DNA of 64,000 nucleotides, from NCBI RefSeq assembly GCF_001417955.2, contig NZ_LKTM01000223.1, positions 207,017-271,016 on the forward strand, in the 5' to 3' direction. Below, piece by piece: positions 1 to 8,768 of this stretch. Under the pieces are notes generated by a model, which ran no database searches, had not been told where the DNA came from, and saw only the letters and a list, made by a program, of their open reading frames with translations. Positions within the stretch are counted from its first letter, which is position 1. The number at the start of each line of letters is the position of its first letter. The stretch comes from Mycobacterium gordonae. GTDB lineage: Bacteria > Actinomycetota > Actinomycetes > Mycobacteriales > Mycobacteriaceae. A program made the position numbers and the translations under genes.

Positions 1-2438
1 GCCCGGAAGAAGCCTTTCACCGGGTCCTTGAAGAACGCGACCAGATCGGCGAGGACGACGTCGTCCGGCGGTGGCGGCGGCAGCAGGTCGCGGATCAGTC
101 TCGGTTGCTCGGATCGTTCGCCGGTGGCGGAGCGCGCCGCGCGCAACACCGTCGGGTCGAAGCTGAACGGCGAGCCAGCCACCAGCGCGCCGCGCTCCAC
201 ATTCCGAATATCAAAGGGCTGCAACGGATGTTCGACCACAATCCGTGACCGCACGGGCCTGGTGGTGGTCGTGTCCAGGGCGTCGAGCAGCTCCGCCAGC
301 GGGACGGCCGGGGGCCGGCGCTGGCCTGAGTATTCGTTGGCGCCGGTGTAGGTGATGACCAGATTGCCGGTGGCCGCGCCGATGGCGTCGAGCAGCAGCT
401 GACGGTCCTCGGACCGGATGTCGCGCTCGCCGGTCAGCGGTTGCCGGGCCAGTACGTCGTCACCGTCGACGACGCCGAGCCGTGGGAAGACGCCGTCGTC
501 GAGTCCCACCAGACAGACCACCCGGTGCGGGACGGAGCGCATCGGCACCATCGTGCACACCGTCAAGGTGCCGGTGCGGAAGTTGGCGCGGGTGGGCCGC
601 CCGGCGAGGTGCCTCTGCAACAGAGCGCGGATGTCGGGCAGGCGCAGCAGCGTCTGGTCGCGCGAACCCGCGGTGCGCAGCACGTCGGCGAATTCGCGTT
701 GCATCTGGTTGGTCTGCCAGGCGTCGTCTTCGCCGGTCCGAGTCAGCAGGCCGATCCCGTCGGCCAACGCCGTCAGCCACTGCCGGAGCGGCTGGGCTGC
801 GGTCAGCGAGTCGACCACGCGCTGCAGCCGGTCGATGTATTCGGCGAACTGCCCGACCAATTCGACCCGGTTGCTGCCCACATCGTCCAGGGGGAGCGTC
901 GAATCGATCCAGGCGTGTGCCGTCTCGGACATCGCGACTCCGGCCAGTACCCGGTCCAGGCCGAACCGCCAGGTGTTGTGCACGAAGTCGACGCCGAACG
1001 GCTTGCGGTGCTCCTGATCGAAGCCCCACCGGATGTTCGACTGCCGTACCCAGCGGGTGATGCCCTCCAGGTCGTCGTCGCTGAAGCCGAAGCGGGCCCG
1101 GACCGGGGCGGACTGGGCGAGGTTGAGCACTTCACTCGAGGTGACCCGCCCACCGGCCAGGGACAGTAGCTGCGACGCCACGCCCAGTAGCGGATTGGTC
1201 TGCAGCAGTGAGCGATCCGCGAGCCGGACCCGAAGGCGGTGGGCCGGGTGTGCGCCGTTCACCACGTCGCCGAGGCCGAAGTCCGCGACGATCAGCGGGG
1301 CATAAGTCTCGATGTCCGGGCACATGACCAAGATGTCGCGCGGCTCGAGGGTCGGGTCGTCGGCCAGCAGTCCGAGCAGCACCTCCCGGAGCACGTCGAT
1401 CTGCCGGGCCGGACCGTGGCAGCTGTGCACCTGCACGGACCGGTCGTCGTCGGCCAGCGTGCGGCCGTGCGGCCGGACGGCATTGGCGGCGAGGTCGGCT
1501 TGCAGCCAGCCGAGCAGGGTGTCCCGGCGATCGGGTTCGCCCAGAGCCTCATCGGTCGCGGGATCATTCGGCAGGCTTCGCTGCAGCTCCCGCAGATCCC
1601 GTCCGAGGGTCGCCAGCAGCGGATGCCCGACCGCGCGATGGCTGGTGTCCTCGCGACGGGGCACCGTGCCCCGCACGCCGCCCAGTGTCCGCCACAATGC
1701 GTCGCTGGGATGGGGTAGCCACAGATGCAGCTCATGGTGGACGGCCACGGCTTCGAGCAGCTCGACCTCACTGCGCGCCAGCCGGGTATGGCCGAACAAG
1801 GACAGGCGCGACGGCAGCGCCGCCGGACCGTCGTGCAGTCTGGCCAGGGTCTTCCCGTGCCGGATGTGCGGGGGATCGGCGGGAATCGTCGCCACCAGCG
1901 CGCGCCACAGCTCGGGTTGCCAGTGCAGGTCGGCATCGAGGTCGCCCAGGTCTCCGGCCAGCCAGCCGACGAGCAAGCCGGGACGCTGCCGGGCATACGA
2001 GGCGAACAGCCCGGCCAGGCGGCGGGCGACCGCGTACCGCCGGCCCCGGCGCAGATCCGCTTCATCGCCAATGTCGAAGTATCCCAGATGCTTTGCCAAC
2101 GTGCGGCACCACGGCTCGGGCAGTGAGCGGTCGATCACCTCGAGCAGCGGCCAGGTCATGGCCTCCGGAGACCAGGGGTCGTCGTCGACGGTGCCGACTA
2201 TCTCGGCGATCAGTGACGCCGGGTTGCGAAACGACACCCCCGCGCAGACGCCGTCACCGCGATCCGGCGTGGCGCCCAACCGGTGGGACAGGCGCTGACT
2301 GAGCCAGCGTTCCACCCCGCGCGCCGGCACCAGCACGAGCTCCTGCGCGAACGGGTCGGGCAGCGGCCGGGCCAGCAGGGCGCCGAGACCGTCGGCAAGC
2401 AGATCGGTCCGTTCGGCACGGTGGAGATGAAGCGCCAT
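1..2438 (-). CDS. recC: Exodeoxyribonuclease V gamma subunit RecC, 5' part (gene runs off the left edge)
   Basis: RecC is the Chi-recognition and scaffold subunit of the RecBCD helicase-nuclease. In mycobacteria RecBCD works mainly in single-strand annealing, while AdnAB does most end resection (known). The frame opens with MALHLHRAERTDLLADGLG and stays open to base 1, about 812 codons; full-length RecC is near 1,090 residues, so the last quarter is outside the window. The visible 3' end reads LADLVAFFKDPVKGFFR, a RecC-type segment. The ATG at 2438 is preceded on the minus strand by TAGGGT (2452-2447), a -10-like hexamer close enough to suggest a very short leader. It diverges from the nitroreductase gene. 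recB would be expected beyond base 1. Confidence 0.9.
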   Translation of the reverse strand, partial: MALHLHRAERTDLLADGLGALLARPLPDPFAQELVLVPARGVERWLSQRLSHRLGATPDRGDGVCAGVSFRNPASLIAEIVGTVDDDPWSPEAMTWPLLEVIDRSLPEPWCRTLAKHLGYFDIGDEADLRRGRRYAVARRLAGLFASYARQRPGLLVGWLAGDLGDLDADLHWQPELWRALVATIPADPPHIRHGKTLARLHDGPAALPSRLSLFGHTRLARSEVELLEAVAVHHELHLWLPHPSDALWRTLGGVRGTVPRREDTSHRAVGHPLLATLGRDLRELQRSLPNDPATDEALGEPDRRDTLLGWLQADLAANAVRPHGRTLADDDRSVQVHSCHGPARQIDVLREVLLGLLADDPTLEPRDILVMCPDIETYAPLIVADFGLGDVVNGAHPAHRLRVRLADRSLLQTNPLLGVASQLLSLAGGRVTSSEVLNLAQSAPVRARFGFSDDDLEGITRWVRQSNIRWGFDQEHRKPFGVDFVHNTWRFGLDRVLAGVAMSETAHAWIDSTLPLDDVGSNRVELVGQFAEYIDRLQRVVDSLTAAQPLRQWLTALADGIGLLTRTGEDDAWQTNQMQREFADVLRTAGSRDQTLLRLPDIRALLQRHLAGRPTRANFRTGTLTVCTMVPMRSVPHRVVCLVGLDDGVFPRLGVVDGDDVLARQPLTGERDIRSEDRQLLLDAIGAATGNLVITYTGANEYSGQRRPPAVPLAELLDALDTTTTRPVRSRIVVEHPLQPFDIRNVERGALVAGSPFSFDPTVLRAARSATGERSEQPRLIRDLLPPPPPDDVVLADLVAFFKDPVKGFFR

Positions 2439-2536
2439 TGCGGGCCACCCTAGACCGCCCGTCCGACACCGACGGCCCTACGGGTGTACAAAGGGGCGCG
2501 GGGGCCGGGCCCGATCGCGCGAAACGGGAGGACGTC

Positions 2537-3052
2537 ATGGAGACCTGGGATGCGATACGTGCACGACGCAACGTGCGCCAGTACACGGCGCAGCCGGTTG
2601 CAGAGACCGACCTGGAGCGCATCGTGGAGGCGGGATGGCGGGCGCCGTCGGCGAAGAACCGTCAACCGTGGGACTTCATCGTGGTCACCGATCCTGCTCA
2701 GCTGCAAGAACTCTCGACGGTCTGGATGGGCGCCGGTCACCTCGCCGGCGCCGCGGCCGCGATCGTTCTGGTGATTCCGGTCCCGCCGGATGAGCGCAGG
2801 AAGCTCATCGATCAATATGACATCGGTCAGGCGACGATGGCGATGATGCTGGCGGCCACCGACCTGGGTATCGGTACCGGTCATTCCTCGGTGGGCGACC
2901 AGGACCGGGCGCGCGCGATCCTCGGCGTCCCCGACGACCATCTGGTCGCGTACATGCTCGGCGTGGGCCATCCCGCCGACCGGCCGCTGACTCCGATCCG
3001 CAAACCGAATCGGCGGCCACTGCACGAGGTGGTTCATCGTGGCCGTTGGTGA
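2537..3052 (+). CDS. Nitroreductase-family FMN oxidoreductase
   Basis: A 171-residue protein of the small nitroreductase fold, predicted to use FMN and NAD(P)H. It opens METWDAIRARRNVRQY, and the basic RARRNVRQY segment (about residues 8-16) together with WRAPSAKNRQPW (about 33-44) are the usual FMN-phosphate contacts. The C-terminal part GIGTGHSSVG and the run to HRGRW fit the family. The start was chosen because GGGAGG lies 6 bases upstream of this ATG; an in-frame start 99 bases further up lacks such a site. It is the first gene of a five-gene plus-strand block that M. tuberculosis does not have between recC and echA3. The substrate cannot be read from sequence. Confidence 0.85.
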   Translation: METWDAIRARRNVRQYTAQPVAETDLERIVEAGWRAPSAKNRQPWDFIVVTDPAQLQELSTVWMGAGHLAGAAAAIVLVIPVPPDERRKLIDQYDIGQATMAMMLAATDLGIGTGHSSVGDQDRARAILGVPDDHLVAYMLGVGHPADRPLTPIRKPNRRPLHEVVHRGRW

Positions 3053-3086
3053 GTCCGCTGGGCTCATCATGTGCCAGGCTTGAGCA

Positions 3087-3920
3087 ATGGGCGGCGTCGC
3101 TGATGCCCTTGAGTGGGCCGGCAAGCAGATCACGGGCCGGGTCCCGAAAGCGGACCTGGACCAGCGCGACCCGGACTTCATCCGGGATCAGCTGCCCGGA
3201 ACCTGGTTGCTGGCATCGTTGTACTTCCGTGCCGATGTGCGCGGGCTCGACCGCATACCCCCGACGGGACCGGTGCTGCTGGTCGGCAATCACAGCGGCG
3301 GCAACGTGCCGCCCGACACGTTCGTCTTCACGCTGGCGTTCTGCTCGTACTTCGGGGTGGAGCGTCCCTTCTATCAACTCGCGCACAACCTGGTGACGCT
3401 CTATCCGCCGTTGCGCTGGCTCCGCAAGTTCGGCACGGTGGCGGCCAGCCCCGAAAATGCCCGTTTGGCACTGGAATCCGGCGCAGCCGTCCTGGTGTAC
3501 CCGGGCGGCGACTACGAAGTCTTCCGCCCGTCGTGGCAACGGCACGTCGTCGACTTCGGCGGCCGCAAGGGATTTGTGCGGCTCGCCCGCGAGACCGGCG
3601 TGCCGATCGTGCCGGTGGCCGCCGTCGGCGGCCAGGAGACGGCGTTGTTCCTCGGCCGCGCGCAGTGGCTGGCCAAACTGCTGATGCTGGACAGGTTGAT
3701 CCGGCTCAAGAGTGTGCCGGTCTCGCTGGCGATCCCCTGGGGGCTGAACGTCAGTGACCTGCTGGGGCACATTCCGCTACCCGCCAAGATCGTCATCGAG
3801 GTCCAGGAGCCGATCGAAGTCCATGACGACGACCAGGGCGTGTACGACGAAGTGATCGCCAGCCTGCAGGCGGGCGTGGATCGGCTGGCCGCCGAGCGGC
3901 GATTCCCGGTGATCGGCTGA
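3087..3920 (+). CDS. Lysophospholipid/diacylglycerol acyltransferase-like protein (LPLAT fold)
   Basis: A 277-residue acyltransferase-like protein, probably at the inner face of the membrane and moving acyl groups to a glycerolipid. The PlsC-type His motif appears as NHSGGNVPPD (residues 68-77), so the catalytic His69 is followed by Asp77 with wider spacing than the classic HX4D; this is the form seen in the MGAT/DGAT-like LPLAT branch. A second family motif, VYPGGDYEVFRPS, lies near residue 135. No clear transmembrane helix is evident. Its stop overlaps the next start by one base (TGATG), so it is translated together with the SRPBCC protein. The substrate is inference only. Confidence 0.8.
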   Translation: MGGVADALEWAGKQITGRVPKADLDQRDPDFIRDQLPGTWLLASLYFRADVRGLDRIPPTGPVLLVGNHSGGNVPPDTFVFTLAFCSYFGVERPFYQLAHNLVTLYPPLRWLRKFGTVAASPENARLALESGAAVLVYPGGDYEVFRPSWQRHVVDFGGRKGFVRLARETGVPIVPVAAVGGQETALFLGRAQWLAKLLMLDRLIRLKSVPVSLAIPWGLNVSDLLGHIPLPAKIVIEVQEPIEVHDDDQGVYDEVIASLQAGVDRLAAERRFPVIG

Positions 3921-4351
3921 TGCGCGTCGAACGCCGGATCGTCGTGAACGCCGATCGGGACACCGTGTGGAAGGTGCTCAGCGACCCGGATCGCTACCCC
4001 TCCTTCCTGGCTCATCTGGAGCGCTGGGAGACGTTGACCGAAGGCCCGGTCCGGGTCGGCGCCCGCTACACGGTGTTGTGGAAGATCGGCTCGATCCCGG
4101 TCGGAGGCATCGCCGAAGTGGTGGAGCTCGACGCCGCGCGCGATCTGGCCTGGATCAACATCACCGGCGTGACCCAGCGTGGCCGCTTCCGGCTGCGCGA
4201 TGCGGGGCCCGGCCGGACCACGGTCACCTTCCGACTGGCCTACAACTCCGAAGGCGGCCTGCTCGGACTGATCGCCGACCGCGTCGCATTGCGCTGGGTG
4301 GGGCGTTCACTGGCTGAAAGCCTGAAAAACCTTCGCCGCCTTGTGGAGTGA
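3920..4351 (+). CDS. SRPBCC (START-like) lipid-binding family protein
   Basis: A 143-residue single-domain protein of the SRPBCC/polyketide-cyclase fold, which makes a deep hydrophobic pocket for lipids or polyketides. The start MRVERRIVVNADRDTVWKVLSDP and the following YPSFLAHLERWE are typical of the first strand and helices. The end, SLAESLKNLRRLVE, is the usual long C-terminal helix. The ATG overlaps the stop of the acyltransferase by one base, so the pair probably acts on the same lipid: one binds, the other acylates (inference). There is no signal peptide. Confidence 0.8.
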   Translation: MRVERRIVVNADRDTVWKVLSDPDRYPSFLAHLERWETLTEGPVRVGARYTVLWKIGSIPVGGIAEVVELDAARDLAWINITGVTQRGRFRLRDAGPGRTTVTFRLAYNSEGGLLGLIADRVALRWVGRSLAESLKNLRRLVE

Positions 4352-4405
4352 TGCGGCGCGTGAGCCGGGTCAGGCCGTGTCGGTCCAAACGTGCATGCTG
4401 GGTGC

Positions 4406-4861
4406 ATGAACAGAAACGAGATCACCGAAAAGATCGTCGTTGCCCGGCTGTCGAGGGGGCTCAGTTGGCAGCAACTGGCCGACGCGATCGACAGGCCACT
4501 GCTGTGGACGACGTCGGCGCTGCTGGGCCAGCACCCGATTCCGGCGGAGCAGGGGAAGGTCCTGGCCGAGATGCTGGGGTTGGACGAGTCCGTCGTTCCC
4601 GTCCTGGCGGCGCCGCCGATGCGGGGCGGCCTGCCCAGTGCCGTGCCCACCGACCCCACCATCTACCGGTTCTACGAGGCGCTCCAGGTCTATGGCGGCG
4701 CGCTCAAAGAAGTGATCCACGAACAGTTCGGTGACGGCATCATGAGCGCGATCAACTTCAGCATCGACCTGCAGAAGAAAGCGCACGAGTCGGGCGATCG
4801 TGTCGTAGTCACATTCGACGGGAAATTCCTGCCGTATCAATGGACTTCGGCCCAAGACTGA
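4406..4861 (+). CDS. cynS: Cyanate hydratase (cyanase)
   Basis: Cyanase converts cyanate and bicarbonate to ammonia and two CO2. The 151-residue protein has the N-terminal helical domain (LSWQQLADAIDRP) and the conserved C-terminal active-site domain with PTDPTIYRFYEALQVYG and FGDGIMSAINFSID. The catalytic triad known from E. coli (Arg96, Glu99, Ser122) maps to Arg88, Glu91 and Ser114 with identical spacing, so the enzyme should be active. I chose ATG 4406 (MNRNEITEKI), which matches the family length; an in-frame ATG lies 15 bases upstream. No carbonic anhydrase gene (cynT) is adjacent. The patatin gene begins 10 bases downstream. Confidence 0.95.
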   Translation: MNRNEITEKIVVARLSRGLSWQQLADAIDRPLLWTTSALLGQHPIPAEQGKVLAEMLGLDESVVPVLAAPPMRGGLPSAVPTDPTIYRFYEALQVYGGALKEVIHEQFGDGIMSAINFSIDLQKKAHESGDRVVVTFDGKFLPYQWTSAQD

Positions 4862-4871
4862 AGGGGCGCTG

Positions 4872-5906
4872 ATGGTCGAGCAGCGGGGCAGGACCGCACG
4901 GCGCAAACCCGTCGACATGGTTCTCTCGGGCGGCGGTGTCAAGGGTGTCGGGCTGGTCGGCGCCGTGGTCGCCGTCATGGAGGCAGGTTACTCACTCAAA
5001 CGGGTCTCCGGCGTCTCCGCGGGTTCGCTGGTCGGATCGATACTGGCCGCCGCCTCCAACGGCGACCAGTTGACCACCGGGCAGATCAAAGAGCTTGCAC
5101 TGACCCTGCCGTATGAGAAGTTTCGCGATACCGGTCCGGTCGGACATCTGCCTGTGGTCGGTCCGGCGTGGGGTCTCTTGCGTGAAAACGGCATGTACAG
5201 AGGCGATTTCGCCCACGACTGGATCCGCGGCGAGCTGCGGAATCTGGGCGTGCGGACCTTCGGCGATCTGGCGCTCAGTGACCGGCAGATGCCCGCCGAG
5301 CGCCGTTACCGGCTGGTGGTCACCGTCGCCGACCTGACCACCGGGCAGCTGGTGCGGCTGCCGTGGGACTACCGGCGGCTGTACGGACTCGATCCCGACG
5401 AACAATCGGTGGCCGATGCGGTGCGCGCGTCGATGTCCATTCCTTTCTTCTTTAGGCCGGTCACCTTGACCAGCGCGGCCGGACGCACATCCACCCTGGT
5501 CGACGGCGGGGTGCTGTCGAACTTTCCGATCGACTCCTTCGACCGGCCGGACTGCAAATCGCCGCGCTGGCCCACCTTCGGCATCACGGTGGTGCCGGAG
5601 TTGCCGGCCAGCAACGACCAGCTGATTCCGGGGGTGGGCGCGTTGCGGCTCCTGGGCCCGCCGTCGGTGCTGCTCGAGCAGCTGATCACCACCATGTTCG
5701 TCGGCCATGACCAGACGTATCTGAATCAGCCGTGGGTGAGCGCCCGGGCGATCCGGGTGGACTCGACAGCGGTGAACTTCCTGGATTTCAGCATCTCCCG
5801 CAAGGACGCCGAAGCGCTCTACAGCAAGGGATACGAATCGGCACAGGCGTTTCTGTCGACCTGGAACTGGGTCGACTATCTCGAGCGGTTCCGCCAGTTC
5901 CAATGA
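4872..5906 (+). CDS. Patatin-like phospholipase
   Basis: A 344-residue patatin-fold lipase with a Ser-Asp dyad. The oxyanion loop GGGVKG (residues 20-25), nucleophile elbow GVSAGS (Ser49) and DGG motif LVDGGVLSNFPID (Asp211) are all present, so hydrolytic activity on acyl esters of phospholipids is expected. No signal peptide or membrane helix is visible; the N-terminal 15 residues are basic. The start follows a weak GGGGCGCTG site, 10 bases after cynS. It ends the plus-strand accessory block and converges on echA3 about 100 bases away, with no evident terminator between. Confidence 0.88.
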   Translation: MVEQRGRTARRKPVDMVLSGGGVKGVGLVGAVVAVMEAGYSLKRVSGVSAGSLVGSILAAASNGDQLTTGQIKELALTLPYEKFRDTGPVGHLPVVGPAWGLLRENGMYRGDFAHDWIRGELRNLGVRTFGDLALSDRQMPAERRYRLVVTVADLTTGQLVRLPWDYRRLYGLDPDEQSVADAVRASMSIPFFFRPVTLTSAAGRTSTLVDGGVLSNFPIDSFDRPDCKSPRWPTFGITVVPELPASNDQLIPGVGALRLLGPPSVLLEQLITTMFVGHDQTYLNQPWVSARAIRVDSTAVNFLDFSISRKDAEALYSKGYESAQAFLSTWNWVDYLERFRQFQ

Positions 5907-6004
5907 CGTGACAGCGCGACGGTGTCAGACTTGACGATGGAGGAGGCGCCGGTGTGCAGCGGTTGTTCGGGCAACCGCACCACCTGGCCAGATGCCGGAC
6001 CCTC

Positions 6005-6700
6005 CTAGACGCCGAATTCCTTTTCGATGTTGTCGATCCCGGCGCGGATCGCCTTGAGCGCATCGGCGCGGGCACGCAGTTTGGTGGCGGCGTGCGCGGA
6101 CTGATTCAGGCCGGCGAATTCGTGAGCCGCCTCCTCGGCGCGGGCGATCACCCGGTCGGGCAGTGCCATCTCGTCGATGAAGCCGGCGGCCAGCGCCGTC
6201 TCACCGAAGAATGTCTTGGCCAGGCCGGTGGCCTGTTGGTAGGCCGACCGGGTCAGCCGCAGTTTCAGGACCTCCAGGGCCGCCCAGGGAATCACCATCC
6301 CGATCGCGACCTCGTTGGCCTGAATGTTGTACGCGTGCGCCGCAATTCGGTGGTCACCCGAGCACAGCAGGAATGAGCCCATCGCGATCGCGGGGCCGGT
6401 GCACGCGATGACCACCGGCTTGGGGTAGGACAGCAGCCGGTAGGACAGCTCGAATCCGCCGCGCAGCATGTCGATCGCGGGTTGCACCTCGCCCGAGGTC
6501 AGGATCTTCAGGTCGAATCCGCCGCTGAACACCCGCTGGTTGCCGGTGATCACCAGCGCCCCCACGTTGTCGGCGTCGGCCTGGTCGAGCGCGTCGTTGA
6601 GGGCCTGCTGCATGGTCGGGCCGAGCGCGTTGACTTTGCCGTCGTCCATCCGGATGACCCCGATGGTTTCGTCGTGGGTGTAGACGACCGGACCGCTCAT
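6005..6700 (-). CDS. echA3: Crotonase/enoyl-CoA hydratase family protein EchA3
   Basis: A 231-residue crotonase-fold protein, by position the counterpart of M. tuberculosis echA3 (Rv0632c). The two oxyanion-hole segments are FSGGFDLK and CTGPAIAMGSF, so CoA-thioester enolate chemistry is likely. It is short for a hydratase (usually near 260 residues), and the second catalytic acid position is not clearly kept, so an isomerase or other crotonase reaction is possible. It lies 53 bases downstream of the membrane-protein gene and reads away from it on the same strand. Confidence 0.9.
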   Translation of the reverse strand: MSGPVVYTHDETIGVIRMDDGKVNALGPTMQQALNDALDQADADNVGALVITGNQRVFSGGFDLKILTSGEVQPAIDMLRGGFELSYRLLSYPKPVVIACTGPAIAMGSFLLCSGDHRIAAHAYNIQANEVAIGMVIPWAALEVLKLRLTRSAYQQATGLAKTFFGETALAAGFIDEMALPDRVIARAEEAAHEFAGLNQSAHAATKLRARADALKAIRAGIDNIEKEFGV

Positions 6701-6753
6701 GGGTTACTCCTTCGCTCGGCGAGTCGATTGAACCAGATCGCGGCCCGCCGGGC

Positions 6754-7611
6754 TCACACCCGCTGGCTGCGATGCTTTCCCAGTTCGTTCTCGGCGTCGC
6801 CCCAGCGCAGACTCACGTCGGTGGGCTCGTCGAGTTGGCGGGTGCGCCACCGGTCCTGGGTCTCCTGCACGGCGCGGTTGATGCGGTCGATCTCGCTGCG
6901 GAACACCTCGGGGCGAGTTTCCTTGCTGGCGTAGTGGAAGTAGGTCAGCAGGTTGCGCAACAGCTCCAGCTTCTGCTTCTCGCGCTTGGCCAGGTCGTGC
7001 GTCGTCATCAGCTCGATGCGCTGGACGGGAGGTAGCGCGTCCCAGTCCAAGACCACCTTCGTCTCCAGCGGCTGCCGGGTGCGCTGCCAGAATTTCCACC
7101 CGCGGGGCCGCTCGGGGCGGTCGTAGTAGGTGACCGTGCCCTCGAAGCGAGATTCGACGCCGTGCCCGATTTCCGCGCGGTCCAGTGCGGAGTCCCACAC
7201 CATCCGCCACTCCTGACCGGGCGCCAGTGTGGGCAGCTCCCGCGGCAGTTGCAGTTCGACGACGTCGGCGTAGCCGTCGGAGGCGTTCTCGTATTCGGCG
7301 ACGGTCGGGGGGTTGGGGAAGTTGAACCGGATGTCGTAAGCCGCGGTGCGGCCGAAGTTGCGCACCACCAACTCGATGACATGCCAGTCCGCGACGTGCG
7401 GCTCCATCAACATGGCGACGTGTGGGCGCGTCTTCTCCGCAGCCAGCGCCCGATTCCGCTGCAACTGGCGGTGGGTGAAGATCAGCGCGACGACGCCGAG
7501 CGCGATCGCCGCCCATGCGGCCCAGGCCAACCAGGTGCTGGACTCGATGGAGTCGATGCCCCGCCAGCTCTGCGGCCAGCTTTCCGGCCAGTTGCCTCGG
7601 ACCCACCCCAT
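6754..7611 (-). CDS. Conserved one-helix membrane protein (Rv0633c type)
   Basis: A 285-residue protein of unknown function found at the same place in M. tuberculosis. A single transmembrane helix (about residues 27-45, WLAWAAWAAIALGVVALIF) follows a short Trp-rich N-terminus; the rest is a soluble domain of alternating beta segments and a charged C-terminal helix region. I chose ATG 7611 because GGAGG sits 9 bases upstream, whereas a GTG three codons earlier directly touches the GGAGG. A longer open frame over the same bases in another frame is Arg/Ala-rich noise. I cannot assign a function. Confidence 0.8.
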   Translation of the reverse strand: MGWVRGNWPESWPQSWRGIDSIESSTWLAWAAWAAIALGVVALIFTHRQLQRNRALAAEKTRPHVAMLMEPHVADWHVIELVVRNFGRTAAYDIRFNFPNPPTVAEYENASDGYADVVELQLPRELPTLAPGQEWRMVWDSALDRAEIGHGVESRFEGTVTYYDRPERPRGWKFWQRTRQPLETKVVLDWDALPPVQRIELMTTHDLAKREKQKLELLRNLLTYFHYASKETRPEVFRSEIDRINRAVQETQDRWRTRQLDEPTDVSLRWGDAENELGKHRSQRV

Positions 7612-7708
7612 GGATTCCACCCTCCACTTAATCCTCGGACCTGGAACTTAGCTGCACTGATCGTAAAGGGGCTTCCTGTGTATTGCTGAGCGGGTCATCG
7701 AGCGAGCT

Positions 7709-8425
7709 TCAGCCGCCCATCATCATTCGCCACTGGTCGAGATTGGCGGGCCGGTACACGTAGTTGGAGCGTTTGACTTCCGACAACGAGGCGCTCGGGT
7801 CGGCCGAGTACCAGTGCCCGGGGAAGACGGTCGGGTCGCCCGGGAGCGCGGCGAGTTGCTGGAGACTGCGATACATCTCGTCGGAATCGCCGCCCGGGAA
7901 GTCGGTGCGTCCGCAACCTTCCAGGAACAGCGTGTCGCCGGCGACCAGCCGTCCGTCCAGCAGGAAGCACTGACTGCCGGGCGTGTGGCCGGGTGTGTGC
8001 AGCAGTTCGATCTCGATGTCGCCGATGCTGATCCGGTCGCCGTGCTCGTGAGCGGTCAGGTCGCTCATCGGGATTCCGGTGATCCGGGACACCCACAGCG
8101 CCTCGTGGGTGTTCACGTGGATCGGCACGCTCACCCGCTCCATCAGCTCGGCGAGGCCCTTGAGCTCGAATCCCATCATCGACCCGCCGACGTGGTCCGG
8201 GTGGTGATGGGTCACGAGCACCCCCGACAGGTGCATGTCGTCGGCCTCGAGCGCGTCGACCAGGTCCCCGGCTGCATAGGCCGGGTCGACCACCATGGCG
8301 TCCCCGGTTTCGCGGTCGCCGATGAGGTAGGCGAAGTTGCGCATCTGCGCCGCGATCACATCGTTGGCCGCGAAGTCGCGGCCGGAAAGTAACTGCCGGA
8401 AGTACAACCGGTCCGAATTCGACAC
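7709..8425 (-). CDS. Metallo-beta-lactamase-fold hydrolase, glyoxalase II-like
   Basis: A 238-residue MBL-fold hydrolase, counterpart of Rv0634c, which is labelled possible glyoxalase II. The metal-binding motif THHHPDHVGG (His73, His75, Asp77, His78) is complete; later ligands are in HTPGHTPGS, AGDTLF and FPGHWYS. The GRTDFPGGD loop is of the glyoxalase II/thioester hydrolase type. Mycobacteria have mycothiol and not glutathione, so the natural thioester is probably not the textbook one (inference). The gene diverges from the antitoxin-like gene at 8524. Confidence 0.88.
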   Translation of the reverse strand: MSNSDRLYFRQLLSGRDFAANDVIAAQMRNFAYLIGDRETGDAMVVDPAYAAGDLVDALEADDMHLSGVLVTHHHPDHVGGSMMGFELKGLAELMERVSVPIHVNTHEALWVSRITGIPMSDLTAHEHGDRISIGDIEIELLHTPGHTPGSQCFLLDGRLVAGDTLFLEGCGRTDFPGGDSDEMYRSLQQLAALPGDPTVFPGHWYSADPSASLSEVKRSNYVYRPANLDQWRMMMGG

Positions 8426-8511
8426 ACCACCAGCCTATGGGGCGCGCGAAAACACCTTCGGCCTGGCCTTCTGCCTATTCCCGGTACCTATTCCTACCTG
8501 CGCCGAGTCGC

Positions 8512-8517
8512 TAATAT
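8512..8517 (+). promoter_or_regulatory. -10 element for a leaderless transcript
   Basis: TAATAT lies 6 bases upstream of the ATG at 8524. A start site about 7 bases after a -10 would fall on the A of the ATG, so the mRNA should be leaderless, as is common in mycobacteria. No clear -35 is seen, and there is no ribosome binding site. Confidence 0.6.
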
Positions 8518-8523
8518 CGGTTC

Positions 8524-8739
8524 ATGTTGAAGAGGATCGAAGTCCTACTTGACATGGACTTGGTCGACGAGATCATTCGCCGTTATCACGTGGCCGGCGC
8601 GCGGGAAGCCGTCAATCTGGCCATGCGGACAATGCTCGACGAGGCCGACAACGCCGACCCCGACTCGCATGCCGAGGATTACGACGAGTTCAGCGACCTC
8701 AGTGCCTGGTCACTGCACCGCAACAGCGACACGGGTTGA
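8524..8739 (+). CDS. Small VapB-like (ribbon-helix-helix) antitoxin-type protein, unpaired
   Basis: A 71-residue protein at the position of Rv0634A. MLKRIEVLLDMDLVDEIIRR followed by GAREAVNLAMRTML matches the N-terminal pattern of DUF2191-type VapB antitoxins: a beta strand, then a helix, then a second helix containing a REAV-like element. The acidic C-terminus (EDYDEFSDLSAWS) could be a toxin-binding tail. No toxin gene follows: the next features are tRNA genes, and the gene upstream diverges. It may be an orphan antitoxin or a DNA-binding protein with another job. Translation probably starts from a leaderless message. Confidence 0.7.
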   Translation: MLKRIEVLLDMDLVDEIIRRYHVAGAREAVNLAMRTMLDEADNADPDSHAEDYDEFSDLSAWSLHRNSDTG

Positions 8740-8768
8740 CCGGCTAGTCCTGCTTGGGCCCACGTGGT

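Noticed and set aside
441..2302. Several plus-strand open frames in the first 2.3 kb
   Set aside because: They lie opposite a continuous minus-strand RecC frame whose translation contains RecC segments at both ends.
6704..7627. A longer minus-strand frame over the Rv0633c-type gene
   Set aside because: Arg/Ala/Pro-rich without a hydrophobic segment; the 285-residue frame has a good ribosome site, a transmembrane helix and a counterpart in M. tuberculosis.
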